Part shown: piece after piece, positions 7,650 through 15,734 of the stretch
How positions within the stretch are numbered: the first letter of the stretch is position 1
How the letters are laid out: the number at the start of each line of letters is the position of its first letter
Program-made: the position numbers and the translations under genes
The notes under the pieces: model-generated
Told to the model about the DNA's origin: nothing
Databases searched by the model: none
The model's input: only the letters and a program-made list of their open reading frames with translations
Assembly: GCA_017524385.1 (NCBI GenBank)
Contig: JAFWSS010000048.1
Coordinates: 1 to 50,429, forward strand
DNA length: 50,429 bases
Reading direction: 5' to 3'
From: Prevotella sp.
GTDB taxonomy: Bacteria; Bacteroidota; Bacteroidia; Bacteroidales; Bacteroidaceae

Positions 7650-8264
7650 ATGAAAATCTTTGCCGTTGCTTTCAATTACGACACGTACAATAAAGATGGT
7701 GTCATGCCGTTATATAATGAGGGAGACCCTGTCGTTTTCCTCAGGGCAGACTCTTCGCTCACCAAGGGAGGGCGCCCCGTCTTCCTCCCCGACGACATCG
7801 GAGAGGTGCATTGCGCATCCCAACTGGTGGTGAGGATATGCCGTTTGGGAAAAAGCATCCCAGAGCGGTTTGCACACCGATACTACGATGCCGTGACATG
7901 CGGCGTCACCTTCACGGCGACAACCCTCCTCAAAAAGCTGCGTGAGGAAGGACTGCCATGGGAGATGGCCACGGGATTCGACGGAGCCACCAAGATAGGG
8001 GAGTGGATTGATTTGCCGCCAGGCACACTGCCACCCATGGGGTTCCGGCTCGACATCAACGGGACGACAGCCATGCAAGGCAACACGGAAGACATGGAGC
8101 GCACGGCAGACCAACTCATCGCTCATGTCAGCAAGCATTTCACCATCAGGACAGGAGACCTCCTCTTCACCGGGGTTCCGGGGCCTCTCTGCAAGGTGAA
8201 TGTCGATGACCGCATCACCGGTTATCTCGAAGAAAGAAAACTATTGGAGTTCAATGTTAAATAA
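7650..8264 (+). CDS. Fumarylacetoacetate-hydrolase-fold protein lacking metal ligands
   Basis: A 204-residue FAH-superfamily protein (YcgM type). The fold markers are present: PVVFLRADSSL, LVVRICRLGKSI, RYYDAVTCGVTF, LPWEMATGFDGA, and GDLLFTGVPGP near the end. Active relatives carry an E-x-E pair just before LVVRI and an Asp in G(I/V)DFTARD; these bind Mg/Mn. Here the same positions read HCASQLVVRI and GVTFTATT, so both Glu and the Asp appear replaced by Ala, Gln and Thr. It is therefore probably not a metal hydrolase. It lies immediately upstream of porU on the same strand, separated by 49 bp containing a 9-bp-period array. Alignment is from memory. Confidence 0.8.
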   Translation: MKIFAVAFNYDTYNKDGVMPLYNEGDPVVFLRADSSLTKGGRPVFLPDDIGEVHCASQLVVRICRLGKSIPERFAHRYYDAVTCGVTFTATTLLKKLREEGLPWEMATGFDGATKIGEWIDLPPGTLPPMGFRLDINGTTAMQGNTEDMERTADQLIAHVSKHFTIRTGDLLFTGVPGPLCKVNVDDRITGYLEERKLLEFNVK

Positions 8265-8273
8265 CCATACAAG

Positions 8274-8300
8274 GACGGGCCGGACGGGTCAGACTGGTCA
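8274..8300 (+). repeat. 9-bp-period GAC array between the FAH-fold gene and porU
   Basis: Three tandem units GACGGGCCG, GACGGGTCA, GACTGGTCA start at 8274, 8283 and 8292, beginning 9 bp after the upstream stop codon. They make an upstream in-frame start for porU less likely, because they would be translated as a low-complexity N-terminus before the signal peptide. Confidence 0.75.
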
Positions 8301-8313
8301 GGCTCTATGGAGG

Positions 8314-11300
8314 ATGCAGCAAGCCATCAAGGTGCTGGCTGCCGCCTGCCTCCTGCTGGCGGTTGTGACAAACGCGGCTGCACAGCAGTTCCATAATCTC
8401 ACCGCCGAAGAGGTGAGCATCGACTCTGTGCTCCCAAGGTTTGCTTGCTCCATACCACTCCAAGGAGACTTTGCCGACTCCACCTACACCGTTGACATCC
8501 TTTACCCGGAATGGGTGGAAATGACCGAGTACAGCATCAGGAAGATGCGCGAGGTCACCGACGACCCGATGCCGGCAATGCCAGTGCCAGAGGTCAACGT
8601 TGTCATGGAAAGGAAAAAGGGGAGCCTCGAGGTGAGTTTCGTCCCCATCGCCTACAGGGAAGGGAAATACCAGTGGCTCGTCGGTTTCATGCTTTCGGTG
8701 AATGCCAAGCCTTTGAATCCTGGCTTGTGGCGGATGCCCAGAAGGTCGGCGACCACCAATGCCGAACGATACGCTGAGAACTCTGTGCTCGCCACTGGGA
8801 AATGGGTGAAGGTGAGGGTTCCCTCATCCGGCATCTATCAGATCAGCGAGTCTCTCATCAGGCAGGCGGGATTCACCAACCTCGACAAAGTGAGGGTCTA
8901 TGGATATGGAGGAAAGTTGCAGAACGAACAACTCGTGCCCGGCGAACTCATAGAGACCGACGACCTCAAGGAAGTGCCCACCTGCAACGTGGGAGGAAGG
9001 AAACTCTTCTATGCACAAGGCCCCGTCTCCTGGAGCCAACCCTCTGACATGGAACGTAGGAGGAACCCCTACAGCGACCATGGCTACTATTTCCTCACGC
9101 AAGGGGAGGAGGATGCACTCTCCATCGACAGCGCCGCCTTCGTGAAGGACTCCTACCCAAGGCCGGAGCATTACCATTCACTCCACGAAATCGACAACTA
9201 CTCATGGTTCCAAGGAGGAAGGAACCTCTTTGAAAACAACCCCATCAACGTAGGCGAGTCGCGCACCTACACCCTCAACAGCCCCGGTGGCAACACCACG
9301 GGGAAAGTGGCTGTGGCCGTAACCGCCGGCGTGTCCTCCTCGGTGGAAGTGGTCCTCAACGACTCCGTGTTGGGAAGACTCTTCATGTCGCCAGGAAGCT
9401 ACGAGAGAGGAAGGGAGGCCAAGGAAGTCTATGATGTGAACAATCTCGGAAGCACCGACAGCATCACCATCAAGACACTCACCGGTGGTCCCGTCAGACT
9501 CGACTACATCGACATCCACACCGCCACTCCAAGAAACATGACGGCACTCACCTACAGCGGCATACCCACACCGGAAATCCTTTATGGCATCACCAACCAG
9601 AACCACCATGCCGACGGACCTGTCGACATGGTCATCATCGTGCCCACCTCGCAAAAACTGACCGAGCAGGCCGAAAGGCTCGCACGCTATCACGAGCAGC
9701 ATGACTCCATGAGGGTGCGCATCGTGCCGGCAGACGAACTCTACAATGAGTTCTCAAGCGGCACACCCGACATCGCCGCCTACAGGAGATATCTCAAGAT
9801 GCTCTACGACAGGGCGGAGAGCGAGGCAGACATGCCCAAATACGTCCTACTCTTCGGAGACGGCTTCTGGGACAACAGGATGCTCACCTCAGACACTCGC
9901 AATTTCTCTCCCGACGACTTCCTCCTCTGCTACGAGAGTGAGGAGTCATTCAGCGAAATCTACTGCTATGTGGACGACGGCTTCATCGCGCTGCTCGACG
10001 ACGGAGAGGGACTCAACCCCCAAAGTTCCGACAAACTCGACCTCGCCGTGGGAAGAATCCCCGTGCACACCGCGCAAGATGCCAAGACCGTGGTGGACAA
10101 AACCATCAACTATATGGAGAACGCTGACGCCGGCGCGTGGGAGAACCTCGTCGTCGTGCTCGGAGACGATGGCAACAACAACTCGCACCTCGTGGATGCC
10201 AACAACGCCGCCAACCTCGTCAACACCCTCTATCCTGGCTTCCAAATCAAGAAGGTGATGTGGGACGCCTACACCAGGGTCACCACCGCCACGGGCAACA
10301 CCTACCCCGACTGCACCAAGGACATCAAGAACACCCAGGAGACAGGAGCACTCATCATCGACTACTCCGGCCACGGTTCGGCCAACAGCATCTCGCACGA
10401 GAAAGTGCTGATGCTGCAAGACTTCAAGGACTTCTCCAACACCCACATGCCGCTCTGGATCACCGCTTCCTGCGACATCATGCCCTTCGACATGGCCGAG
10501 GAGTGCATCGGCGTGGAGTGCATGCTCAACAAGAAGGGCGGTTCCATGGCCTTCTTCGGCACCACCAGGACCGTCTATCAAAGTTACAACGCATACCTCA
10601 ACCGCGCATACCTCAAGCATGTGCTAAAGGTGAACGACGGCAAGAGAACCTCCATCGGAGAGGCGCAAAGGCTGGCAAAAAACGAGATGATCACCTCGGG
10701 TCAGGACAAGACCGCCAACAAACTCAGGTACTCCCTGCTTGGCGACCCCGCCCTGTGTCTCAACGTACCAACGCTGAACGCCGTGGTGGATTCCATCAAC
10801 GGGAAGGCGATTGGCAATGGAGAGGATGTGGCCATCTCTGCCGGTTCCATCGTCAGCGTCAAGGGACACATCGAACGCAACGGGCTGCGCGACTCCACCT
10901 TCAACGGTCAGGTCACCGCCACCGTGAGAGACTCCGAGGAGCGCGTCACATGCAAGGGGCAGGCTGAGGATACCGACAACCCATACACCTACCTTGACAG
11001 ACCCAACGTGCTCTTCAATGGTTCCGACAAGGTGGAGAACGGCACCTTCCATTTCTCCTTTGCCGTGCCCATGGACATCAACTATTCCGACGGGGCGGGA
11101 CTCATGAACCTCTACGCCGTCAACGACGACCACACACTCGAGGCACACGGCGCCTGCGACGACTTCACCGTGGGAGGGACGCAGACCATGGACAACGACT
11201 CCATAGGTCCATCCATCTACTGCTACCTCAACACCCCGACATTCACCAACGGCGACGACGTGAACACCACCCCATACTTTGTCGCCCAGGTGACCGACAA

Positions 11301-11862
11301 GGACGGCATCAATGCTGCCGGAACGGGAATAGGACACGACCTGCAACTCATCATCGACGACGAAATGGGGAAGACATACATCCTCAACGACAATTTCACG
11401 TTCGACTTCGGCAGTTACACCAGTGGAAACACCTTCTACAGCATACCCGAACTCACGCCGGGAAGGCACGTGCTCAAGTTCAGGGCTTGGGACATCCTCA
11501 ACAACTCATCGACGGCTGAGTTGTCCTTCAATGTTGTCAATTCACTCAAACCCACGCTGTTCGGCATCAGTTGCACCAACAACCCCGCCACTACGAACAC
11601 CACGTTCATCATCAACCATGACCGCACGGGAAGCAACATGGACGTGTCGCTCGACATTCTCGACGTCAGCGGGAGGCTGCTGTGGAACCATACCGAAAGC
11701 GGTGTCTCCACCAACGGGGCTTACACCATCGACTGGGATCTCACCATCGACGGTGGTCAGAAACTACAGACCGGCGTCTATCTCTACCGTGTGCGAGTGG
11801 CATGCGACGGCAGCAAGATGGCGTCCAAAGCCAAGAAACTCATCGTCATAGACAATAATTAA
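8314..11862 (+). CDS. porU: Type IX secretion system sortase PorU
   Basis: Gingipain-related cysteine peptidase of the T9SS attachment complex, which removes the C-terminal signal of cargo at the outer membrane and links it to A-LPS (family knowledge). From the ATG at 8314 it is 1182 aa, with signal peptide MQQAIKVLAAACLLLAVV then NAAAQQ. An in-frame ATG at 8200 lies inside the upstream gene and is rejected. The C25 catalytic pair is visible: His687 in YSGHGS and Cys720 in TASCDI, 33 residues apart as in RgpB. The C-terminal region has FlgD/T9SS-type beta-sandwich features (VSLDILDVSGRLLW, LQTGVYLYRVRV). porV follows 73 bp downstream, the P. gingivalis order (PG0026-PG0027-ispF). Confidence 0.92.
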   Translation: MQQAIKVLAAACLLLAVVTNAAAQQFHNLTAEEVSIDSVLPRFACSIPLQGDFADSTYTVDILYPEWVEMTEYSIRKMREVTDDPMPAMPVPEVNVVMERKKGSLEVSFVPIAYREGKYQWLVGFMLSVNAKPLNPGLWRMPRRSATTNAERYAENSVLATGKWVKVRVPSSGIYQISESLIRQAGFTNLDKVRVYGYGGKLQNEQLVPGELIETDDLKEVPTCNVGGRKLFYAQGPVSWSQPSDMERRRNPYSDHGYYFLTQGEEDALSIDSAAFVKDSYPRPEHYHSLHEIDNYSWFQGGRNLFENNPINVGESRTYTLNSPGGNTTGKVAVAVTAGVSSSVEVVLNDSVLGRLFMSPGSYERGREAKEVYDVNNLGSTDSITIKTLTGGPVRLDYIDIHTATPRNMTALTYSGIPTPEILYGITNQNHHADGPVDMVIIVPTSQKLTEQAERLARYHEQHDSMRVRIVPADELYNEFSSGTPDIAAYRRYLKMLYDRAESEADMPKYVLLFGDGFWDNRMLTSDTRNFSPDDFLLCYESEESFSEIYCYVDDGFIALLDDGEGLNPQSSDKLDLAVGRIPVHTAQDAKTVVDKTINYMENADAGAWENLVVVLGDDGNNNSHLVDANNAANLVNTLYPGFQIKKVMWDAYTRVTTATGNTYPDCTKDIKNTQETGALIIDYSGHGSANSISHEKVLMLQDFKDFSNTHMPLWITASCDIMPFDMAEECIGVECMLNKKGGSMAFFGTTRTVYQSYNAYLNRAYLKHVLKVNDGKRTSIGEAQRLAKNEMITSGQDKTANKLRYSLLGDPALCLNVPTLNAVVDSINGKAIGNGEDVAISAGSIVSVKGHIERNGLRDSTFNGQVTATVRDSEERVTCKGQAEDTDNPYTYLDRPNVLFNGSDKVENGTFHFSFAVPMDINYSDGAGLMNLYAVNDDHTLEAHGACDDFTVGGTQTMDNDSIGPSIYCYLNTPTFTNGDDVNTTPYFVAQVTDKDGINAAGTGIGHDLQLIIDDEMGKTYILNDNFTFDFGSYTSGNTFYSIPELTPGRHVLKFRAWDILNNSSTAELSFNVVNSLKPTLFGISCTNNPATTNTTFIINHDRTGSNMDVSLDILDVSGRLLWNHTESGVSTNGAYTIDWDLTIDGGQKLQTGVYLYRVRVACDGSKMASKAKKLIVIDNN

Positions 11863-11935
11863 GGCGCCACAGCGTTTTTAATCAAGAAGGGAACAGCACC
11901 CAACATCAAGACAAAGCAAAGAATATACCCGAAAT

Positions 11936-13108
11936 ATGAATATCAGAGGACTTTCCATCTTATTGACACTCTCACTGGTTTCGGCCACGGCCATGGCCCA
12001 GAAAGAGGATATGTTCAATCCCGTCAACACCTCCGTCACTTCGCAGACCATCGCACCAGATGCAAGGGCTGCCGGCATGGGCGACGTGGGTGCCGCCACT
12101 GACCCCGACGTCGTGTCGCAATACTGGAACCCGTCGAAATATCCCTTCACCATCTCAAGGGCCGGGGTGGCGCTCAACTACACCCCGTGGCTGAGGCAGT
12201 TGGTGAACGACATGGACCTGGCCTATCTCGTAGGATACTACCGCATCGGTGACTACAGCGCCGTGTCGGGTTCGCTCAGGTACTTCTCCCTTGGCGAGGT
12301 CTTGACAAGCAGTTCGCTCGATGGTTCCAACGATATGACCATCAACCCCTATGAGATGTCGCTCGATGTGGCATACTCACTCATGCTCAGCGAGAATTTC
12401 TCACTTGGTGCCGCCGTGAGATGGATTTATTCCGACCTCACCTACGACTACACCGAGGATACCAGTCCCGGCTCGGCATTCGCTGCCGATATCTCGTGCT
12501 ATTACCAGAACTACCTCAACCTTGGGGCGAGGGAGTGCCAATTGGGTCTTGGTCTCAATGTCAGCAACATCGGTAGTAAAATCACCTTCGGTGGCGACGA
12601 GCATAGTGAGTTCATCCCCACCAACTTGAGGTTGGGTACCTCGCTCATGATTCCCGTTGATGAATACAACAGGTTCACCATCGCCGCCGATGTCAACAAA
12701 CTCTTGGTGCCCACCTATCCCAAGCAGAGGGAGGAGGAAACCTCGCAGGAGTACCAGGATCGTTTGGAAAAGGAGTATTTCGACGTGTCGAGCATCAGCG
12801 GCATGTTCAAGAGTTTCAACGACGCCCCCAATGGTTTCAAGGAGGAGTTGCAGGAGGTGCAGTGGAGCATCGGCGCCGAATATGTCTATCATGACCAGTT
12901 CTCCATCAGGGCGGGATACCACGATGAGCATGAGAACAAGGGTAACCGTAAATATTTCACCGTGGGTGCAGGTTTCAGGATGAATGTCTTCTCGCTCGAT
13001 GCAGGTTATGTCATCGCCACGGCGAAAAGCAACCCCCTCGACCAGACCCTCAGGTTCACCCTCTCCTTCGACATGGACGGCATCAAGGACTTGTTCAAGA
13101 GAAGATAA
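11936..13108 (+). CDS. porV: Type IX secretion system outer-membrane protein PorV
   Basis: PorV (LptO), a FadL-like 14-stranded barrel that shuttles T9SS cargo from the SprA translocon to PorU. It is 390 aa with a clear signal peptide (MNIRGLSILLTLSLVSATAMAQ). The PorV family start follows: FNPVNTSVTSQTIAPDARAA then GMGDVGAATDPDV and YWNPSKYPF. The protein ends in the amphipathic strand LRFTLSFDMDGIKDLFKRR. It sits directly after porU and before ispF, a conserved cluster in this phylum. A stem (CTCAACTTT 13119-13127 with AAAGTTGAG 13149-13157) lies in the spacer to ispF. Confidence 0.93.
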   Translation: MNIRGLSILLTLSLVSATAMAQKEDMFNPVNTSVTSQTIAPDARAAGMGDVGAATDPDVVSQYWNPSKYPFTISRAGVALNYTPWLRQLVNDMDLAYLVGYYRIGDYSAVSGSLRYFSLGEVLTSSSLDGSNDMTINPYEMSLDVAYSLMLSENFSLGAAVRWIYSDLTYDYTEDTSPGSAFAADISCYYQNYLNLGARECQLGLGLNVSNIGSKITFGGDEHSEFIPTNLRLGTSLMIPVDEYNRFTIAADVNKLLVPTYPKQREEETSQEYQDRLEKEYFDVSSISGMFKSFNDAPNGFKEELQEVQWSIGAEYVYHDQFSIRAGYHDEHENKGNRKYFTVGAGFRMNVFSLDAGYVIATAKSNPLDQTLRFTLSFDMDGIKDLFKRR

Positions 13109-13186
13109 ATTCTTTTTACTCAACTTTCGCAAGTAAGGAAAAAGTGGAAAAGTTGAGCGAATGCGACACTTAAGTATTTTTAAACT

Positions 13187-13666
13187 ATGAACATCAGGGT
13201 AGGTTTCGGATACGACGTTCACCAATTGGTGGAGGGCAGGGCTCTCTGGATGGGAGGCGTGAGGATAGACCATCGCTTGGGATTGCTTGGCCACAGCGAT
13301 GCCGACGTGCTCATCCATGCCATCTGCGACGCCTTGTTGGGGGCTGCCAACATGCGCGACATCGGCTATCATTTCCCCGACAACTCCGACGACACGCTCG
13401 ACATGGACAGCAAGATCATCCTCAAGGAGGTGGTCGCGCTCATCGCAACGAAAGGATACAGGGTGGGGAATATCGATGCCACCGTGTGTGCCGAGAAACC
13501 CAAACTCAACCCGCACATCCCGGCCATGCAGCAGTGCATGGCGGAGGTCATGGGCATCAGTCCCGACGACATCTCCATCAAGGCCACCACGACCGAAAAA
13601 CTCGGGTTCACCGGAAGGCAGGAGGGCATCAGCGCCTATGCCGTCGTGCTTATTGAAAGAAGTTAA
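13187..13666 (+). CDS. ispF: 2-C-methyl-D-erythritol 2,4-cyclodiphosphate synthase
   Basis: IspF converts CDP-ME 2-phosphate to MEcPP in the non-mevalonate isoprenoid pathway. It is 159 aa, normal length. Metal ligands are visible as Asp10 and His12 in GFGYDVHQL and His44 in DADVLIHA; HSDAD and the C-terminal KATTTEKLGFTGRQEGI complete the signature. It is the last gene of the porU-porV-ispF run. Its final codons and stop lie inside a 9-bp-period GAAGTT array. Confidence 0.97.
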   Translation: MNIRVGFGYDVHQLVEGRALWMGGVRIDHRLGLLGHSDADVLIHAICDALLGAANMRDIGYHFPDNSDDTLDMDSKIILKEVVALIATKGYRVGNIDATVCAEKPKLNPHIPAMQQCMAEVMGISPDDISIKATTTEKLGFTGRQEGISAYAVVLIERS

Positions 13667-13703
13667 CGAAGTTATCGAAGTTGTTTCTTCGCTCGAAGTT
13701 GTC
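13659..13703 (+). repeat. 9-bp-period GAAGTT array overlapping the ispF stop
   Basis: GAAGTTNNN units start at 13659, 13668, 13677 and, after one divergent unit at 13686, again in phase at 13695. The ispF stop TAA is inside the first unit. Confidence 0.8.
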
Positions 13704-13754
13704 GACATTTCTTCGAGATTCACGGTATGTCAACTACTCCCCCCATTTTTCCTG

Positions 13755-14894
13755 TCATTTTCCTATCGCCCTCCTCTCCAACCACAGTTGGAAGAACCTG
13801 TCGTAAACTTGATAGGCGTTGTCTGTCTTTGTGATGAAATCCTTTTCCAACAACCCTTTGACGGCAGAGACTACGGAACTGGTGGAAGGAAGGCGGTATT
13901 TTCGCACAAACTTCCCACTCGAAATACTTCTTGCCACTCCTTCTGCGGCGATGGCGAGAAAGACATTGCGCTGCTTTTCCGGCATTTGTCGGAGCAATTC
14001 CCCATAGTATTCCGAGGATAGTTGCAGAAAGGTGTCAATAGCAGTGTCTATCATTTCCTTCGTACAGGTTTCCCCGTGGGGGGTAAGTAGGTAAAGCATG
14101 TTCATGACACGTTGCACATTGGCGGTAATTCCCTCAAAACGTTGATAAACGGTCTCCACCACTTCATATGTTATTTTCCGGCCGCCATTCTTGGCAAACA
14201 GTCTTTCCGCGAAAGGCCAGTATTTATCGAGCGGGATAGGGTGGAGGCTCATGGGCACCACCGACTGATAGAAAGGCCGGGAAGGAGACAGGAACATCTC
14301 GCTCATCAGATGTCGTTGTGAACCGGCAAAGATGAAATTGGCATTGTTGCATTGTTGAATCTGTGTGCGAAGTGCAGCCTCAATATTCTTGTTGTCATTG
14401 TAATAAAGAATTTGTTGGAATTCATCGACGGCGACCAAGCAATGCTTTTCTGCAGTGCGTAGATAACTGAATATTTCGTCAAGTGTCGTCTGTGGGGGTG
14501 TCAATGCTCCTATGCCCAATCCCCATACAGGGTTGCCATTGATGTCGATTGAGATTTCCGAACGCACCGACAACAGTGCATTCACGAATCCTTCCCACGC
14601 TCGACGTCCTTTGGGTTTCAGTGCTTCGAGTATGGACTTCCCGAACACGTTGACGAAGTTACGAAATGAGTTCGTTCCATAGATGTCTATGAGAAAACAG
14701 TAATAGTCGTCTCTTATGCTTTCTTGTTGGAAGCAGTGCTTGATCAAGTCGGTCTTGCCCAAACGTCGCGGTGACATCAGCGCCATATTGTTGCCATTGG
14801 TCAAGAATTGGGTCAATGATGCCGTTTCTTCCACGCGGTCGCAGAAGTAGTCGGGCCCGGCATAGCCATTCGTCACAAAGGGATTGTTTGTCAT
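13755..14894 (-). CDS. P-loop ATPase of the archaeal-ATPase (ATPase_2-like) family
   Basis: A 379-aa STAND/AAA-type ATPase of unknown role. Walker A is SPRRLGKT (residues 41-48), Walker B CLVAVDEFQ (152-160), followed by IFAGSQRHLM, a sensor-like segment. The C-terminal third looks like a winged helix (RKYRLPSTSSVVSAVKGLLE). The start at 14894 (MTNNPFV) is chosen because a consensus promoter lies at 14914-14944; an upstream in-frame ATG at 14927 falls inside that promoter. Unlike many relatives, no C-terminal nuclease domain follows. A truncated PD-(D/E)XK nuclease gene lies divergently 106 bp away. Related proteins are common in Bacteroidota and remain poorly understood. Confidence 0.8.
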   Translation of the reverse strand: MTNNPFVTNGYAGPDYFCDRVEETASLTQFLTNGNNMALMSPRRLGKTDLIKHCFQQESIRDDYYCFLIDIYGTNSFRNFVNVFGKSILEALKPKGRRAWEGFVNALLSVRSEISIDINGNPVWGLGIGALTPPQTTLDEIFSYLRTAEKHCLVAVDEFQQILYYNDNKNIEAALRTQIQQCNNANFIFAGSQRHLMSEMFLSPSRPFYQSVVPMSLHPIPLDKYWPFAERLFAKNGGRKITYEVVETVYQRFEGITANVQRVMNMLYLLTPHGETCTKEMIDTAIDTFLQLSSEYYGELLRQMPEKQRNVFLAIAAEGVARSISSGKFVRKYRLPSTSSVVSAVKGLLEKDFITKTDNAYQVYDRFFQLWLERRAIGK

Positions 14895-14913
14895 TTTTCT
14901 CCATTTTTGACCA

Positions 14914-14944
14914 CAAAGATAATACATTTGTCATAAATATCAAA
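14914..14944 (-). promoter_or_regulatory. Consensus promoter of the 13755-14894 ATPase gene
   Basis: The minus strand reads TTTG (14944-14941), exactly 19 bp, then TATCTTTG (14921-14914), a full match to the Bacteroidota -33/-7 consensus. The predicted start lies about 17 nt before the ATG at 14894. Confidence 0.8.
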
Positions 14945-15000
14945 AAATAATTATCAAAAAATGACAAAATTGGACTTCAAGACAGGAATTCCGGGATTTC

Positions 15001-15651
15001 ATGTATTCCGTCTCGGTAAACAGCATTTCCTATTCCTTTTCCTTGTTGAACCCGATGGTGAGCATGGGGAACATGTTCTCCTATATTCGCAACAAGAATG
15101 GACGTGTCGTCATCCACAATTTGATTTTCGAGGAAGCACTGTTCATGTATTTCACATTGGACTATGCTTTTAAAAACAAGGATAAGCTCTCGCCGTTCCA
15201 GTTGAACTACATGCACAATGGAAAATTAAACATGAAACTTGTAGTCACTCGATTCCGCGACCTCGTGCGTGAGGAGTACCGCGAGAGCACGGAGTCTTTC
15301 CTCGAAAAGGAGGGGTGGCTGTTGTTCCTCACATTTTTGAAGCCCATCATCAATGGCTCCGGTTTTTATTACGTGGAGCCGCAGACCCGCAACAACCACC
15401 GAATGGACCTGATAGTGACCTATGACCGGCAGGAGTTTGTCGTCGAATTGAAAATCTGGAGAGGGGAGAGATACGAGGAGAAGGGGCGTGACCAACTCTC
15501 TGATTATCTCGCCACTCGTGGGATTGAAGAGGGCTACTTGGTCACCTTCGACTTTTCAAAAGCTCACGAACGGCTTCTGGCTAAAGACCGACAGGAGCCT
15601 CCCCAGTGGATGGAGTGGAATGGCAAACGGATTTTCGAAGTGATTGTTTGA
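15001..15651 (+). pseudogene. N-terminally truncated PD-(D/E)XK nuclease-domain protein
   Basis: The 216-aa frame matches only the C-terminal half of a common AAA-ATPase plus PD-(D/E)XK family: the linker (NKNGRVVIHNLIFEEAL), FLKPIINGSGFYYVEPQTR, then the nuclease core RMDLIVTYDRQEFVVELKIW with Asp and ExK active-site residues, and DQLSDYLATRGIEEGYLVTF. Full-length relatives have about 300 more residues with a P-loop at the front; nothing of that remains upstream, where the divergent promoter of the neighbouring ATPase begins. The translated start is arbitrary. It may be a dead remnant or a free-standing nuclease; the intact active-site residues leave the second possibility open. Confidence 0.65.
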
Positions 15652-15734
15652 CGAAAGAATTGAAGAATCCTTTTTCTTATTCCACGGCTCAGGCCATCTG
15701 GCATTCACTAAAAGGATATCCTATTCCCCTTTTG

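Noticed and set aside
13119-13157. Stem CTCAACTTT/AAAGTTGAG between porV and ispF as a terminator
   Set aside because: Long loop and no T-run; it is noted in the porV entry but not called as a terminator.
12401-13723. A 440-codon minus-strand frame across porV and ispF
   Set aside because: Antisense to two well-recognised genes and crosses their boundary; no signal, domain or promoter.
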